Assembly: GCF_018760735.1 (NCBI RefSeq)
Contig: NZ_JAHHZN010000018.1
Span: 1-64,000, forward strand
Source: Hymenobacter piscis
GTDB lineage: Bacteria > Bacteroidota > Bacteroidia > Cytophagales > Hymenobacteraceae
Direction: 5' to 3'
DNA length: 64,000 bases
Below the pieces are notes generated by a model. It saw only the letters and a list, made by a program, of their open reading frames with translations, was not told where the DNA came from and searched no databases. Positions 40,611 through 54,329 of the stretch are shown here, piece by piece; the first letter of the stretch is position 1; each line of letters begins with the position of its first letter. The translations under genes and the position numbers were made by a program.

Positions 40611-43600
40611 TTGGCTACACCGAAAGCACAGACCGGCCTGCAAAAATTGCAGGCAGCTGACGAGCGGATCAACTTCGCCAAGATTAAAAAGGTTATTGAG
40701 TACCCGGACTTCCTGGACGTGCAGGTTCGCTCGTTCATGGACTTCTTCCAGCTGGAAACCGCTGCCGAGAACCGGACCGATGAAGGCCTTTTTAAAGTAT
40801 TTGCCGAGAATTTTCCGATTTCGGACTCGCGCGAAAACTTCGTGCTAACCTTCATGGACTACCATGTTGACCCGCCGAAGTACTCCGTTGACGAGTGCAT
40901 TGACCGGGGCCTGACCTATTCCGTGCCGCTGAAGGCCAAGCTCCGGCTGGTCTGCAACGATTCGGATAACGAGGACTTCGAAACGATTGAGCAGGAAGTG
41001 TTCCTGGGAAATATTCCCTACATGACCGAGAAAGGCTCGTTCGTTATCAACGGCGCCGAGCGCGTTATTGTATCGCAGCTGCACCGCTCGCCGGGCGTGT
41101 TCTTTGCCCAGAGCAAGCACACCAACGGCACCAAGCTGTACTCGGCCCGCATTATCCCGTTCAAAGGCTCGTGGATTGAATTCGCCACGGACGTGAACAA
41201 CGTGATGTACGCCTACATCGACCGGAAGAAGAAATTCCCGGTTACGACGCTGCTGCGCGCCATCGGCTACGGCACCGACAAAGACATCCTCGACCTGTTC
41301 GGGCTGTCGGAAGAGGTAAAGGCTGACAAGAAGAACCTCAAGAAAGCCGTTGGCCGCAAGCTGGCTGCCCGGGTGCTGCGCACCTGGACCGAGGACTTCG
41401 TGGATGAGGACACCGGCGAAGTGGTGTCGATTGACCGCAACGAGGTGCTCATGGAGCGCGACTCGGAAATTGCGGAAGAGGATATCGACATCATCCTTAA
41501 CGCCGGCGCCAAGTCGGTGATTCTGCACCGCGAGAACGTGAATATTGCCGACTACGCAATCATTTACAACACGCTGCAGAAGGACAACTCCAACTCGGAG
41601 AAGGAAGCCGTGGAGCAAATCTATCGTCAGCTCCGCAACACGGAGGCTCCCGATGAAGAGACGGCCCGCGACATCATCCAAAAGCTGTTTTTCTCGGATA
41701 AGCGCTACGACCTCGGGGACGTAGGCCGCTACCGTATCAATAAGAAACTGGGTATCGACACCGGTTGGGACGCCCGCGTCCTGACCAACGAGGACATCGT
41801 TCTCATCGTGAAATACCTGATCGGTCTGATCAACTCGAAGGCCATTGTCGATGACATTGACCACTTGAGCAACCGCCGCGTGCGCACCGTGGGTGAGCAG
41901 CTGTACTCGCAGTTCGGCGTAGGTCTGGCCCGCATGGCCCGGACCATTAAGGAGCGCATGAACGTGCGCGACAACGAGGACTTCAAACCGGTGGACCTGA
42001 TTAACGCCCGCACCCTGTCGAGCGTGATTAACTCGTTCTTCGGCACCAACCAGTTGTCGCAGTTTATGGATCAGACCAACCCGCTGGCCGAGGTGACGCA
42101 CAAGCGTCGCGTATCGGCACTGGGGCCGGGAGGTCTGTCGCGTGAGCGCGCTGGTTTCGAAGTACGGGACGTTCACTACACCCACTACGGCCGCCTTTGC
42201 ACCATCGAAACGCCGGAAGGACCGAACATCGGTCTAATTTCGTCGCTGTGCGTGCACGCCCGCGTGAACTCGATGGGCTTCATCGAAACGCCCTACCGCA
42301 CTGCCGTGAACGGCAAAGTGGACATGACGGAGAACGTGAAATACCTGACTGCTGAGGAAGAGGATACCCACCACATTGCCCAGGCCAACGCCCTGATTGA
42401 TGAGGATGGTAACTTCATCAAGGAGCTGGTGAAAGGCCGCTTCGAAGGTGACTTCCCCGTGGTAGGCCCTGAGGAGTATAGCTACATGGACGTGGCCCCG
42501 AACCAGATTGTATCGGTGGCTGCTTCGCTGATTCCGTTCCTGGAGCACGACGACGCCAACCGGGCCCTGATGGGTTCGAACATGCAGCGCCAGGCAGTTC
42601 CGCTGCTCAAGGCTGAGGCTCCCATCGTGGGCACCGGCCTCGAAGGCCGCGTAGCTACCGACTCGCGCACCCTCGTGGTAGCTGAAGGCGACGGCGTAAT
42701 TGACTACGTAGATGCCAACCGTATCGTGGTGAAGTACGACCTGACCCCGGACGAAATCCTGGTAAGCTTCGACGCTGAAAAGATTTCCTACGACCTGATC
42801 AAGTTCCGCCGCACCAACCAGGATACCTGCATCAACCTGACGCCACTCGTGAAAACGGGTGAGCGGGTGAGCAAGGGCCAGGTACTGTGCGAAGGCTACG
42901 GCACCAACAAAGGCGAGCTGGCCCTGGGCCGGAACATGCAGGTGGCGTTCATGCCGTGGCAGGGTTACAACTTCGAGGATGCTATTGTCATCTCCGAAAA
43001 AGTAGTGCGCGACGACATCTTCACCTCGATTCACATTGAGGAGTTCGAGCTGGAAGTGCGCGAAACCAAGCGCGGCGAAGAAGAGCTGACCTCGGAAATT
43101 CCGAACGTGAGCGAAGAAGCCGTGCGCAACCTCGACGACAACGGAATTATCCGTCTGGGCGCCGAGGTGAAGGAAGGCGACATCCTGATCGGCAAGATTA
43201 CGCCCAAGGGCGAAACCGACCCGACTCCGGAAGAGAAGCTGCTCCGCGCCATCTTTGGTGACAAGGCCGGCGACGTGAAAGACGCCTCCCTCAAGGCGCC
43301 ACCGTCCCTGCAAGGGGTCGTTATCGGCACCAAGCTGTTCTCACGTCCAAAGAAAGACAAAAACCTGCGGGCCAAGTCGAAGAAGGAAGTAGAAGAGCTG
43401 AAGGAGTCGTACGCCCGCGAGCTGCGCGGTATCAAAGCCGTAATGGTGGAGAAGCTGACCCAGCTGCTGGAAGGCAAAACCTCCCAGGGCGTGAAGCACA
43501 AGTTCGGTGACGAAATCATCACGAAAGGGGTGAAGTTCGGCAAGAAGAACGTGGCCGAGAACCTCTTCCCCGAGAAGAACCCCTACAAGGACGAGAGCAA

Positions 43601-44513
43601 CTACGCCGTGCCCGAGGAGGTGAATATGTTCAAAGACCTCGTGCTGGAAGGCTGGACTGCTGACGCCCGCGTGAACGGCATGGTGCTGGACCTGGTGAAG
43701 AACTACGCCAAGAAGCGCAATACCATTACGGCCCGCTTCAAGCGCGACCGGTTCACGCTGGAGGTTGGCGACGAGCTGCCCGCCGGCATCGTGCAGCTGG
43801 CCAAAGTGTACATCGCCAAGAAGCGCAAGCTGAAGGTGGGTGACAAGATGGCTGGTCGTCACGGTAACAAAGGCGTTGTGGCCCGCATCGTGCGCGATGA
43901 GGACATGCCCTTCCTGCCCGACGGCACCCCGATGGACATCGTGCTCAACCCGCTGGGGGTACCAAGCCGGATGAACATCGGTCAGATCTACGAAACCGTA
44001 CTCGGCTGGGCCGGTCTGAAAATGGGCCGTACCTACGCCACCCCGATTTTCGACGGAGCAACCGAGGACGAAGTCGCCAAGGAGCTGACCGAAGCCGGTC
44101 TGCCCGACTGGGGCCGTGCTTACCTGCACGACGGCCTGACGGGTCAGCGCTTCGACCAGCCGGTAACGGTGGGTGTTATTTACATGCTGAAGCTGGGTCA
44201 CCTGGTGGATGACAAGATGCACGCCCGTTCTATCGGACCGTACTCCCTCATTACCCAGCAGCCGCTGGGTGGTAAGGCCCAGTTCGGTGGTCAGCGCTTC
44301 GGCGAAATGGAAGTGTGGGCGCTGGAGGCCTTCGGTGCTTCCAACGTGCTGCAGGAAATCCTGACCGTGAAGTCGGATGATGTGGTAGGTCGCGCCAAGG
44401 CGTACGAAGCCATTGTAAAAGGTGACGTGCTGCCCAAGCCGAATATCCCCGAGTCGTTCAACGTACTCATCCACGAGTTGCGCGGTCTGGCCCTGGAAAT
44501 CACGCTTGACTAA
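40611..44513 (+). CDS. rpoB: RNA polymerase subunit beta
   Basis: The catalytic core subunit of transcription. The 1300-residue length is typical of Bacteroidota. Rif-region and catalytic residues are visible around [31 protein letters not shown] and RHGNKGVVA. The TTG at 40611 starts the conserved N-terminus ([12 protein letters not shown]); the longer frame starts in a leader with a GC-rich hairpin at 40479-40510. The leader is 273 bp long after rplL. No conserved upstream extension is known. Confidence 0.95.
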   Translation: MATPKAQTGLQKLQAADERINFAKIKKVIEYPDFLDVQVRSFMDFFQLETAAENRTDEGLFKVFAENFPISDSRENFVLTFMDYHVDPPKYSVDECIDRGLTYSVPLKAKLRLVCNDSDNEDFETIEQEVFLGNIPYMTEKGSFVINGAERVIVSQLHRSPGVFFAQSKHTNGTKLYSARIIPFKGSWIEFATDVNNVMYAYIDRKKKFPVTTLLRAIGYGTDKDILDLFGLSEEVKADKKNLKKAVGRKLAARVLRTWTEDFVDEDTGEVVSIDRNEVLMERDSEIAEEDIDIILNAGAKSVILHRENVNIADYAIIYNTLQKDNSNSEKEAVEQIYRQLRNTEAPDEETARDIIQKLFFSDKRYDLGDVGRYRINKKLGIDTGWDARVLTNEDIVLIVKYLIGLINSKAIVDDIDHLSNRRVRTVGEQLYSQFGVGLARMARTIKERMNVRDNEDFKPVDLINARTLSSVINSFFGTNQLSQFMDQTNPLAEVTHKRRVSALGPGGLSRERAGFEVRDVHYTHYGRLCTIETPEGPNIGLISSLCVHARVNSMGFIETPYRTAVNGKVDMTENVKYLTAEEEDTHHIAQANALIDEDGNFIKELVKGRFEGDFPVVGPEEYSYMDVAPNQIVSVAASLIPFLEHDDANRALMGSNMQRQAVPLLKAEAPIVGTGLEGRVATDSRTLVVAEGDGVIDYVDANRIVVKYDLTPDEILVSFDAEKISYDLIKFRRTNQDTCINLTPLVKTGERVSKGQVLCEGYGTNKGELALGRNMQVAFMPWQGYNFEDAIVISEKVVRDDIFTSIHIEEFELEVRETKRGEEELTSEIPNVSEEAVRNLDDNGIIRLGAEVKEGDILIGKITPKGETDPTPEEKLLRAIFGDKAGDVKDASLKAPPSLQGVVIGTKLFSRPKKDKNLRAKSKKEVEELKESYARELRGIKAVMVEKLTQLLEGKTSQGVKHKFGDEIITKGVKFGKKNVAENLFPEKNPYKDESNYAVPEEVNMFKDLVLEGWTADARVNGMVLDLVKNYAKKRNTITARFKRDRFTLEVGDELPAGIVQLAKVYIAKKRKLKVGDKMAGRHGNKGVVARIVRDEDMPFLPDGTPMDIVLNPLGVPSRMNIGQIYETVLGWAGLKMGRTYATPIFDGATEDEVAKELTEAGLPDWGRAYLHDGLTGQRFDQPVTVGVIYMLKLGHLVDDKMHARSIGPYSLITQQPLGGKAQFGGQRFGEMEVWALEAFGASNVLQEILTVKSDDVVGRAKAYEAIVKGDVLPKPNIPESFNVLIHELRGLALEITLD

Positions 44514-44520
44514 GGTTTGA

Positions 44521-44562
44521 AAGTGGTGGCTGCTGGTGCTTCGGGACCGGCAGCCACTTTTC
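44521..44562 (+). terminator. Terminator-like hairpin after rpoB
   Basis: An imperfect stem AAAGTGG-GGCTGC / GCAGCCACTTTT around a CTTCGGG loop, followed by TTTT. It seems too strong for a simple rpoB-rpoC junction. Confidence 0.65.
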
Positions 44563-44835
44563 AGGTCTTTGCAAATAGATTCAGTAGTTAACACTATCGG
44601 CGTCGTTCCGAGATATGGTCCGAACGGCAAAAACCCGCTAGTGGAAGCTGCTACCCCGCTCAGCATGCTGAGCTGCCCGATTACCAGACCTGGCGAAGAC
44701 CTACTGCGCGGCGTACCTATCCGACCCGCAGAGCACTTTTCGCAGAGTCGAACTGTTACGTTCTTTCTGACCCGTCTTAAGGCAGGCAGAACCAACGGAC
44801 AGAAAAAAGCCACCAGCTAACAACAGCTACCCTAC
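44563..44835 (+). other. Long rpoB-rpoC intergenic region without a clear gene
   Basis: No TAnnTTTG match is present; the nearest is GGTCTTTG at about 44566-44573. A 94-codon plus frame (from a GTG at 44536) has no recognised family. Nothing else recognised. Confidence 0.6.
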
Positions 44836-47800
44836 ATGGCGTTTGCAAAAAACAAGAAACTGGTACAGGACTTCTCGAAAGTTACCATTTCGCTGGCCTC
44901 GCCCGAATCCATTCTGGAGCGGTCGAACGGGGAAGTAGTAAAACCCGAGACGATCAACTACCGCACCTACAAGCCCGAGATGGGCGGTCTGTTCTGTGAG
45001 CGGATTTTCGGTCCCGTGAAGGACTGGGAATGCCACTGCGGCAAATACAAGCGCATCCGCTACAAGGGCATCATCTGCGACCGGTGCGGCGTGGAGGTGA
45101 CCGAGAAGAAAGTTCGCCGGGAGCGCATGGGCCACATCGAACTGGTGGTGCCCGTAGCGCACATCTGGTACTTCAAGTCCCTGCCCAATAAAATCGGCTA
45201 CCTGCTGGGCCTGCCCACCAAGAAGCTTGACCAAATCATTTACTACGAGCGCTACGCCGTAGTGCAGCCGGGCGTTCTGGCTGAGGAAGGCGTGCAGCAA
45301 CTCGACTTCCTGACCGAGGACGAATACCTCGACATCATCGACAAGCTCCCCCGGGAGAACCAGATGCTGCCGAACGACGACCCGAACAAGTTCATTGCCC
45401 GGATGGGTGCCGAGGCGCTGCAAATGCTGCTCGAGCGCATCAACCTCGATGAGCTGAGCTACTCGCTGCGGGATTCCGCCGCCCACGAAACGTCGCAGCA
45501 GCGCAAGGCCGAGGCCCTGAAGCGGCTGCGCGTAGTGGAAGCTTTCCGTGACGCTGCTACCCGCGTGGAGAACAAGCCCGAGTGGATGGTTATCCGCATG
45601 GTGCCCGTGATTCCGCCGGAGCTGCGCCCCCTCGTTCCGCTCGACGGTGGCCGTTTCGCCACGTCCGACCTGAACGACCTGTACCGTCGCGTGATCATCC
45701 GTAACAACCGCCTCAAGCGCCTGATCGAAATCAAGGCGCCCGAAGTGATTCTGCGCAACGAGAAGCGCATGCTGCAGGAAGCTGTAGACTCGCTCTTCGA
45801 CAACTCGCGCAAGGTGAATGCCGTGCGCGCCGAAGGCAACCGCGCCCTGAAGTCGCTGTCCGACATGCTGAAAGGCAAGCAGGGGCGCTTCCGTCAGAAC
45901 CTGCTCGGTAAGCGGGTCGACTACTCCGGTCGTTCGGTTATCGTTGTAGGCCCCGAGCTGAAGCTGCACGAGTGCGGTCTGCCCAAGAACATGGCCGCCG
46001 AGCTGTTCAAGCCGTTCATCATCCGCAAGCTCATCGAGCGCGGCATCGTGAAAACGGTGAAGTCGGCCAAGAAAATCGTGGACCGCAAGGACGCCGTTGT
46101 CTGGGACATCCTGGAAAACGTGCTGAAAGGCCACCCCGTGCTCCTGAACCGGGCTCCTACGCTGCACCGTCTGGGTATCCAGGCGTTCCAGCCCCGCCTC
46201 ATCGAGGGCAAGGCTATCCAGCTGCACCCCCTCGTTTGTACGGCCTTCAACGCTGACTTTGACGGTGACCAGATGGCTGTGCACGTGCCCCTCGGGCCGG
46301 CCGCTATCCTGGAAGCCTCCATGCTCATGCTGGCCTCGCATAACATCCTGAACCCGGCCAACGGCGCGCCCATCGCGGTACCGTCGCAGGACATGGTTCT
46401 GGGCCTGTACTACGTAACCAAGGGCAAGCGTACCACGCCCGAGGAAACGATTCAGGGCGAAGGCATGGTGTTCTACTCCGATGAGGAAGTAGTGATTGCC
46501 ATCAACGAAAACCGCCTCTCCAAGCACGCCTACATCAAGGTGCGCACCCAGATTCGCGACGAGGACGATAACCTCGTGACGAAGATTGTGGAGACTGTGG
46601 CTGGCCGCGTGCTGTTCAACCAGCTCGTACCCGCCGAGGTAGGCTTCGTGGATGAGCTGCTCACCAAGAAGAAGCTCCAGCAGATCATTTCGATGGTCTT
46701 CAAGCGCACCGGCATGGCCCGCACCGCGCAGTTCCTCGACGACATCAAGACGCTGGGCTTCCAGTCGGCTTACAAAGGTGGTCTGTCGATGGGTCTGGGC
46801 GACATCCAGATTCCGAAGGAGAAGGATGAGCTGGTACTGCAGGCGCAGAACGACGTGAAGGCGGTAACCCAGAACTACCAGATGGGTCTGATTACCGACA
46901 ACGAGCGTTACAACCAGGTTATCGACATCTGGACCCGCATCAACAACCAAATCACTGAAACCCTCATGGGTCGCCTCGAAAAGGAGAACCAGGGCTTCAA
47001 CTCGATTTACATGATGATGCACTCCGGAGCCCGCGGTTCGCGCGAGCAGATCCGTCAGCTCGGTGGTATGCGGGGTCTGATGGCCAAACCGCAGAAGTCG
47101 CTCCAGGGTTCGGTTGGCGAGATTATCGAAAACCCGATTCTGTCCAACTTCAAAGAAGGCCTGGACGTTATCGAGTACTTCATCTCGACCCACGGTGCCC
47201 GGAAAGGTCTGGCCGATACCGCCCTGAAAACGGCTGACGCCGGCTACCTGACCCGTCGTCTGGTAGACGTATCGCAGGACGTTATCGTGAACGAGCCCGA
47301 CTGCGGCACGCTGCGCGGTATCGAAACCTTCGCTCTGAAAGACAACGAGGACATCGTGGAGCCCCTGGCCGAGCGGATCCTGGGTCGCGTAGCCGTTCAC
47401 GATATCATCGATCCGCTTACGGAGGAAGTTATCCTGACGGCCGGTGACGAAATCACGGAGGAAGTAACCCGCCGCATTGATAACACGAGCATCGAGTCGG
47501 TGGAAATCCGCTCGGTACTGACCTGCGAAAGCAAGCGTGGTATCTGCGCCAAGTGCTACGGCCGGAACCTGTCGTCGGGCCGCATGGTCCAGAAAGGGGA
47601 AGCTGTTGGCGTAATTGCTGCTCAGTCCATCGGCGAGCCGGGTACCCAGCTCACGCTGCGTACCTTCCACGTAGGTGGTACGGCCTCCAACATTGCCGTA
47701 GAAGCCAGCATCCGCGCCAAATTCGCGGGCGTTATCGAGTTCGAAGACATCCGGACCGTGGAAACCGCCAACGCCGATGGCGAGCCGGTGAACGTGGTAA

Positions 47801-49185
47801 TGGGTCGCTCGGGCGAGGTACGTATCGTGGAGAAAGGCACCGGCAAGGTATACATTTCGAACCACGTGCCGTACGGCTCCTTCCTGCTCGTGAAAGAGGG
47901 TCAGGAAGTAGAGAAGGGCGACGAACTGAACAACTGGGACCCCTACAACGCCGTTATTCTGGCCGAGTTTGATGGTACCATTCAGTACGACGCCATCACC
48001 GAAGGCATCACCTACCGCGAGGAGTCGGACGAACAGACCGGTCACCGCGAGAAAGTGATTATCGAATCGAAGGCCAAGGACCAGAACCCGGCCATCATCG
48101 TGCGTCCCGGCAAGAAGGGCGACATGGAAGGTGCGAAGAACTACAGCATCCCCGTGGGCTCCCACCTGAACGTGGAGAACGGCGAAAAAATCAAGGCTGG
48201 TCAGATTCTGGCCAAGATTCCGCGTGCCGTGGGCAAAACCCGCGACATTACCGGTGGTCTGCCCCGCGTGACGGAGCTCTTTGAAGCCCGGAACCCCTCG
48301 AACCCGGCCGTAGTGGCCGAAATCGACGGCGTGGTAACCTACGGTACCGTGAAGCGTGGTAACCGGGAAATCTTCGTGGAGTCGAAAGACGGCGTCAAGA
48401 AGAAGTACATGGTGCCGCTGTCCAAGCACATTCTGGTGCAGGACAACGACTTCATCCGCGCCGGCTCGCCGCTGTCGGATGGGGCCATCACGCCTTCCGA
48501 TATCCTGAGCATTCAGGGCCCCGGTGCCGTGCAGGAGTACCTCGTGAACGAGATTCAGGAAGTGTACCGCTTGCAGGGTGTGAAAATCAACGATAAGCAC
48601 ATCGAGGTGGTTGTTCGCCAGATGATGCAGAAGGTGGTGATTCTCGACGCTGGTGACACGTCGTTCCTCGAACATCAGGTAATCGACAAGATTATCTTCA
48701 TGGAAGAGAACGATACCATCATCGACATGAAGGTGGTCACCAACGCCGGGGATTCCAGCAACCTGAAGCCCGGCCAGATTGTAACGGCTCGTCGCCTGCG
48801 CGACGAGAACAGCAGCCTGCGCCGCCGCGACCTGCAGCTGGTGGAAGTGCGCGACGCCCAGCCTTCGGTTTCGCGTCCGACCCTCCAGGGTATCACCCAA
48901 GCTTCGTTGGGCACCCAGTCGTTCATCTCGGCCGCTTCCTTCCAGGAGACGACCAAGGTGCTGTCGGAAGCCGCCATCCGTGGCAAGGCCGACGAACTGC
49001 TGGGCCTCAAGGAGAACGTAATCGTTGGTCACCTCATTCCGGCCGGTACCGGCCTGCGCGAATACACGCGTCAGGTGGTAGGTTCGAAAGAGGAGATGGA
49101 AGCCGCTCAGGCGGCTAAGGCCGAGGAAGCCGCTACTCCCGTCAAGCGCGCTTCGCGTGCCAAGCGTGAAGTTTCGGCAGAGTAA
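44836..49185 (+). CDS. rpoC: RNA polymerase subunit beta'
   Basis: The 1449-residue catalytic subunit. The N-terminal zinc ribbon is [13 protein letters not shown] with IICDRCG. The Mg-binding NADFDGD motif is at 472-478. The C-terminal zinc motif is [11 protein letters not shown]. The C-terminal tail is Lys/Ala/Glu-rich ([20 protein letters not shown]). ATG 44836 gives the known N-terminus. Confidence 0.98.
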   Translation: MAFAKNKKLVQDFSKVTISLASPESILERSNGEVVKPETINYRTYKPEMGGLFCERIFGPVKDWECHCGKYKRIRYKGIICDRCGVEVTEKKVRRERMGHIELVVPVAHIWYFKSLPNKIGYLLGLPTKKLDQIIYYERYAVVQPGVLAEEGVQQLDFLTEDEYLDIIDKLPRENQMLPNDDPNKFIARMGAEALQMLLERINLDELSYSLRDSAAHETSQQRKAEALKRLRVVEAFRDAATRVENKPEWMVIRMVPVIPPELRPLVPLDGGRFATSDLNDLYRRVIIRNNRLKRLIEIKAPEVILRNEKRMLQEAVDSLFDNSRKVNAVRAEGNRALKSLSDMLKGKQGRFRQNLLGKRVDYSGRSVIVVGPELKLHECGLPKNMAAELFKPFIIRKLIERGIVKTVKSAKKIVDRKDAVVWDILENVLKGHPVLLNRAPTLHRLGIQAFQPRLIEGKAIQLHPLVCTAFNADFDGDQMAVHVPLGPAAILEASMLMLASHNILNPANGAPIAVPSQDMVLGLYYVTKGKRTTPEETIQGEGMVFYSDEEVVIAINENRLSKHAYIKVRTQIRDEDDNLVTKIVETVAGRVLFNQLVPAEVGFVDELLTKKKLQQIISMVFKRTGMARTAQFLDDIKTLGFQSAYKGGLSMGLGDIQIPKEKDELVLQAQNDVKAVTQNYQMGLITDNERYNQVIDIWTRINNQITETLMGRLEKENQGFNSIYMMMHSGARGSREQIRQLGGMRGLMAKPQKSLQGSVGEIIENPILSNFKEGLDVIEYFISTHGARKGLADTALKTADAGYLTRRLVDVSQDVIVNEPDCGTLRGIETFALKDNEDIVEPLAERILGRVAVHDIIDPLTEEVILTAGDEITEEVTRRIDNTSIESVEIRSVLTCESKRGICAKCYGRNLSSGRMVQKGEAVGVIAAQSIGEPGTQLTLRTFHVGGTASNIAVEASIRAKFAGVIEFEDIRTVETANADGEPVNVVMGRSGEVRIVEKGTGKVYISNHVPYGSFLLVKEGQEVEKGDELNNWDPYNAVILAEFDGTIQYDAITEGITYREESDEQTGHREKVIIESKAKDQNPAIIVRPGKKGDMEGAKNYSIPVGSHLNVENGEKIKAGQILAKIPRAVGKTRDITGGLPRVTELFEARNPSNPAVVAEIDGVVTYGTVKRGNREIFVESKDGVKKKYMVPLSKHILVQDNDFIRAGSPLSDGAITPSDILSIQGPGAVQEYLVNEIQEVYRLQGVKINDKHIEVVVRQMMQKVVILDAGDTSFLEHQVIDKIIFMEENDTIIDMKVVTNAGDSSNLKPGQIVTARRLRDENSSLRRRDLQLVEVRDAQPSVSRPTLQGITQASLGTQSFISAASFQETTKVLSEAAIRGKADELLGLKENVIVGHLIPAGTGLREYTRQVVGSKEEMEAAQAAKAEEAATPVKRASRAKREVSAE

Positions 49186-49206
49186 TCTGCGAAAGTGATT
49201 AAATGG

Positions 49207-49246
49207 AAAAGCCGACCGGAGCAATCCAGTCGGCTTTTTCTTTTTT
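49207..49246 (+). terminator. Terminator after rpoC
   Basis: Stem AAAAGCCGAC-GG / CC-GTCGGCTTTTT with a T-run. Confidence 0.85.
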
Positions 49247-49248
49247 GG

Positions 49249-49256
49249 TAGCTTTG
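49249..49256 (+). promoter_or_regulatory. -7 element TAGCTTTG of the DUF3467 gene
   Basis: Exact match 49 bp before the ATG at 49305. Confidence 0.6.
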
Positions 49257-49304
49257 ATTCCTGCCGCAAACAACGGTGAGTCCCCCTTTTACGTCTTCTC
49301 TCCT

Positions 49305-49652
49305 ATGAACCAACCCACCGAACCCCAGAACACCGACGCGGCCCAGCCGCAAGACCCGAACGCCATCAACATTGAGCTGTCGGAAGAAATTGCCGAGGGC
49401 GAGTACGCCAACCTGGCCATGATTGCCCATAGCAGCAGCGAGTTCGTGATTGACTTTATCCGGCTGATGCCAGGTCTGCCCAAAGCCAAGGTGAAGTCCC
49501 GTATCATCCTCACGCCCGAACACGCCAAGCGTCTGCAGGCGGCGCTGGCCGAGAACATCGAGCGGTTCGAGCAGGCCCACGGCAACATCAAGCCCCAGCA
49601 GGATACCCCGGCTTATCCGATGGGCTTCGGCGGTACGATGGGAGAGGCGTAG
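49305..49652 (+). CDS. DUF3467 protein
   Basis: A 115-residue acidic protein with the DUF3467 core IAEGEYANLAMIAHSSSEFVIDFIRLMPG. It is conserved between rpoC and rpsL in Bacteroidota, but its function is unknown. The start at 49305 follows the promoter and avoids the terminator of rpoC. Confidence 0.88.
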   Translation: MNQPTEPQNTDAAQPQDPNAINIELSEEIAEGEYANLAMIAHSSSEFVIDFIRLMPGLPKAKVKSRIILTPEHAKRLQAALAENIERFEQAHGNIKPQQDTPAYPMGFGGTMGEA

Positions 49653-49679
49653 GCTTACCCCAGCATCATGATGTAATGG

Positions 49680-49712
49680 CAGCGGCATTTTCCCGGTGGG
49701 AGAGTGCCGCTG
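49680..49712 (+). terminator. Terminator-like hairpin before the str operon
   Basis: Eight-bp stem CAGCGGCA/TGCCGCTG, with a weak T-run. Confidence 0.55.
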
Positions 49713-49775
49713 TTGCTGTCTGAAAGGGCTGGGAGTTACCTCGGGCGAGGTCTAAAACAAACTATCTCAACCGGT

Positions 49776-49806
49776 TTGCTATTTGCCCACATCTTTTCTA
49801 CCTTTG
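49776..49806 (+). promoter_or_regulatory. Promoter of rpsL-rpsG-fusA-rpsJ
   Basis: TTG (49776-49778), 20 bp, TACCTTTG (49799-49806). Confidence 0.75.
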
Positions 49807-49854
49807 CAAGCCTAATTTTTGGGAGAGAACCCTCCTTGACAAAACATTCCGTAA

Positions 49855-50277
49855 ATGCCTACTATCAACCAGTTAGTACGAAAAGGCCGCGAGAAGCTGA
49901 CGACCAAGTCGAAGTCGCCGGCCCTGGATTCGTGCCCGCAGCGCCGTGGCGTTTGCACCCGTGTGTACACCACCACGCCTAAGAAGCCGAACTCGGCTAT
50001 GCGTAAGGTAGCCCGCGTGCGCCTCACCAACGGCAAAGAAGTAAACGCCTACATTCCCGGTGAAGGCCACAACCTGCAGGAGCACAGCATCGTGCTGATT
50101 CGTGGTGGTCGGGTGAAAGACTTGCCCGGCGTGCGTTACCACATCATCCGCGGTGCCCTCGATACTGCCGGTGTAAACGGCCGTACCCAGCGTCGTTCGA
50201 AGTACGGTGCCAAGCGTCCGAAGCCCGGCCAGGCAGCCGCTGCCGGCAAAGGTGCTCCCGCTAAGAAGAAAAAGTAA
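49855..50277 (+). CDS. rpsL: 30S ribosomal protein S12
   Basis: A 140-residue decoding-centre protein. The [12 protein letters not shown] loop, which carries streptomycin-resistance sites in other bacteria, is intact. Heads the str operon. A basic, Lys-rich C-terminal tail is present. Confidence 0.98.
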   Translation: MPTINQLVRKGREKLTTKSKSPALDSCPQRRGVCTRVYTTTPKKPNSAMRKVARVRLTNGKEVNAYIPGEGHNLQEHSIVLIRGGRVKDLPGVRYHIIRGALDTAGVNGRTQRRSKYGAKRPKPGQAAAAGKGAPAKKKK

Positions 50278-50284
50278 TTGAAGC

Positions 50285-50352
50285 CGAGTGAGGTAGTGCG
50301 AAGTGCTGGATAGCACATGGTTCTTATCCCACTGGCCCGCTACCTCAACTCA
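50285..50352. repeat. Imperfect inverted repeat between rpsL and rpsG
   Basis: Left GAGTGAGGTAGTGCG-like and right GCTACCTCAACTC-like arms pair with bulges. It is one of the low-complexity junction elements. Confidence 0.55.
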
Positions 50353-50363
50353 ATTCTACCTCC

Positions 50364-50831
50364 ATGAGAAAGTCAAAACCAAAGAAGCGCATCCTCCTGC
50401 CCGACCCCAAGTACAAGGAGACGCTGGTAACCCGGTTCGTCAACTACATGATGTATGACGGGAAGAAAAACCTGGCCTACACCATTTTCTACGATGCCTG
50501 CGAACTAGTTGAGCAGCGCACCAAGGAGAGCGGCGTGGAGATGTGGCGCAAAGCCCTGAACAACGTGATGCCGACCGTAGAAGTAAAGAGCCGCCGCGTA
50601 GGTGGTGCTACCTTCCAGGTGCCGATCGAAGTTCGTCCCGACCGTCGTATCGCCGTTGGCTCGAAGTGGCTGATTCAGTACGCTCGTCGTCGTGGTGAGA
50701 AAACCATGAAGGACAAGCTGGCCGGCGAAATCATTGCCGCCGCTAAAGGGGAAGGTGCCGCCGTGAAGAAAAAGGACGACACGCACCGGATGGCCGAAGC
50801 CAACAAGGCCTTCTCGCACTTCCGTTTCTAA
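50364..50831 (+). CDS. rpsG: 30S ribosomal protein S7
   Basis: A 155-residue head-assembly protein that contacts tRNA at the E-site. The N-terminal RKSKPKKR and the MYDGKKNLA-type core fit S7. Confidence 0.98.
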   Translation: MRKSKPKKRILLPDPKYKETLVTRFVNYMMYDGKKNLAYTIFYDACELVEQRTKESGVEMWRKALNNVMPTVEVKSRRVGGATFQVPIEVRPDRRIAVGSKWLIQYARRRGEKTMKDKLAGEIIAAAKGEGAAVKKKDDTHRMAEANKAFSHFRF

Positions 50832-50834
50832 GCA

Positions 50835-50926
50835 GTGAATGAGCGGATGAGTGAATGAGCGAAAGTTCCTCTTCGGGAATTATTCGTCCGTCTCACTCAT
50901 TCACCAATTCACTCATTCACTCATTG
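50835..50926. repeat. Inverted repeat of TGAATGAG words between rpsG and fusA
   Basis: Left arm copies of GTGAATGAGCGGATGAGTG (50835-50861), right arm copies of CACTCATTCAC (50892-50926). Tandem plus inverted architecture. Confidence 0.8.
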
Positions 50927-50931
50927 AACCA

Positions 50932-53076
<2,145 letters not shown>

Positions 53077-53097
53077 TCCGCTTTCTCATTACTAGAC

Positions 53098-53403
53098 ATG
53101 AACCAGAAAATTCGCATCAAACTCAAATCCTACGACCACAACTTGGTGGACAAATCGTCGGAGAAGATTGTGAAGGCGGTGAAGGCTACCGGCGCTATCG
53201 TAAGCGGCCCTATTCCCCTGCCCACTGAGAAGGAAAAATTCACCGTGCTCCGTTCCCCCCACGTGAACAAGAAGAGCCGGGAGCAATTCCAGCTGTGCAC
53301 CTACAAGCGTTTGGTGGATATCTATTCGACTTCGTCGAAGACGGTAGATGCCCTCATGAAGCTGGAGCTGCCGAGCGGTGTTGACGTAGAAATCAAAGTC
53401 TGA
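53098..53403 (+). CDS. rpsJ: 30S ribosomal protein S10
   Basis: A 101-residue protein that also binds NusB/NusG. It directly follows fusA, without tuf between them, and is closed by its own terminator instead of leading into rplC. Confidence 0.97.
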   Translation: MNQKIRIKLKSYDHNLVDKSSEKIVKAVKATGAIVSGPIPLPTEKEKFTVLRSPHVNKKSREQFQLCTYKRLVDIYSTSSKTVDALMKLELPSGVDVEIKV

Positions 53404-53432
53404 GGACCGGTTTCCGTTAGCTGATTAGCCTG

Positions 53433-53474
53433 ACGCCCCACCAACTCTCCGGAGTTGGTGGGGCGTTTTGCATT
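53433..53474 (+). terminator. Terminator after rpsJ
   Basis: The 15-bp GC-rich stem ACGCCCCACCAACTC / GAGTTGGTGGGGCGT is followed by TTTTG. It is strong. Confidence 0.88.
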
Positions 53475-53626
53475 GCCGTAAGTCCCGCAGGCTCTGATGT
53501 CGGGCGGCGGTTTGCCGGGTGTGGAAGGACAGGAAAGGGGGGAAGATGGACCTATAATTCTGATAGCTAACTACGTGGTTCTGAAAATATTTCAGAGGGG
53601 GCTTAGATATTACCGGAACATTTTCC
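53475..53626. other. Gap before rplC
   Basis: No gene is seen between the rpsJ terminator and the rplC promoter. The right end is AT-rich (53560-53610). Confidence 0.6.
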
Positions 53627-53634
53627 TAGCTTTG
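53627..53634 (+). promoter_or_regulatory. -7 element TAGCTTTG before rplC
   Basis: Exact match, 66 bp before the ATG. It would restart the S10 cluster after the rpsJ terminator. Confidence 0.65.
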
Positions 53635-53699
53635 CACTCCATTTCCGAAAATGCCACTCGGGCGTTTTCAAGTGTGTCTTTTTCTAAAACCCCAATCGA

Positions 53700-54320
53700 A
53701 TGCCTGGCATCATCGGTAAAAAAATCGGTATGACAAGCCTCTTCACTCCGGACGGGAAGAACATTCCCTGCACGCTCATCGAAGCGGGTCCGTGCGTAGT
53801 GACGCAGGTTAAGACCATCGAAACGGACGGCTACTCGGCCATCCAACTCGGTTACGGCGAGAAAAAAGCGAAGAACACCACCAAAGCACTGGCTGGTCAC
53901 TTCGCAAAGGCCGGCACCACCCCCAAGCGCAAACTCGTTGAGTTCCGTCTGGACGAAGTAAGTGAGTTCACCGCCGGCAGCGAAATCAACACGTCCCTCT
54001 TCGAGGAAGGTGAGTTCGTTGACGTAGTGGGCACTTCCAAAGGCAAAGGTTTCCAGGGCGTTGTAAAGCGTTACAACTTCGCCGGTGTTGGTGGCCAGAC
54101 CCACGGCCAGCACAACCGTGGTCGTCACCCCGGTTCTATCGGTGCCTGCTCGTGGCCTTCGCGCGTATTCAAAGGAATGCGCATGGGTGGCCGCATGGGC
54201 AACGACCGGGTGAAAGTGCAGAACCTGAAGGTTATGCGCATTGTAGCCGACAAAAACCTCATTGTGGTGAGCGGCTCAATTCCCGGTGCCAAGAACTCTT
54301 TCGTGGTCCTGGAAAAATAA
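53700..54320 (+). CDS. rplC: 50S ribosomal protein L3
   Basis: A 206-residue protein at the peptidyl transferase centre. The core [13 protein letters not shown] and the conserved HGQH region are visible. First gene of the L3-to-secY unit. Confidence 0.97.
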   Translation: MPGIIGKKIGMTSLFTPDGKNIPCTLIEAGPCVVTQVKTIETDGYSAIQLGYGEKKAKNTTKALAGHFAKAGTTPKRKLVEFRLDEVSEFTAGSEINTSLFEEGEFVDVVGTSKGKGFQGVVKRYNFAGVGGQTHGQHNRGRHPGSIGACSWPSRVFKGMRMGGRMGNDRVKVQNLKVMRIVADKNLIVVSGSIPGAKNSFVVLEK

Positions 54321-54329
54321 CCTAGTAAG

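Noticed and set aside
44536-44820. A 94-codon plus-strand frame between rpoB and rpoC
   Set aside because: The start is a GTG inside the rpoB terminator hairpin, there is no promoter and the sequence resembles no family.
44827-49269. A 1480-codon open frame on the minus strand
   Set aside because: It is antisense to rpoC, has no recognisable family and follows from the GC-rich codon usage of the sense gene.
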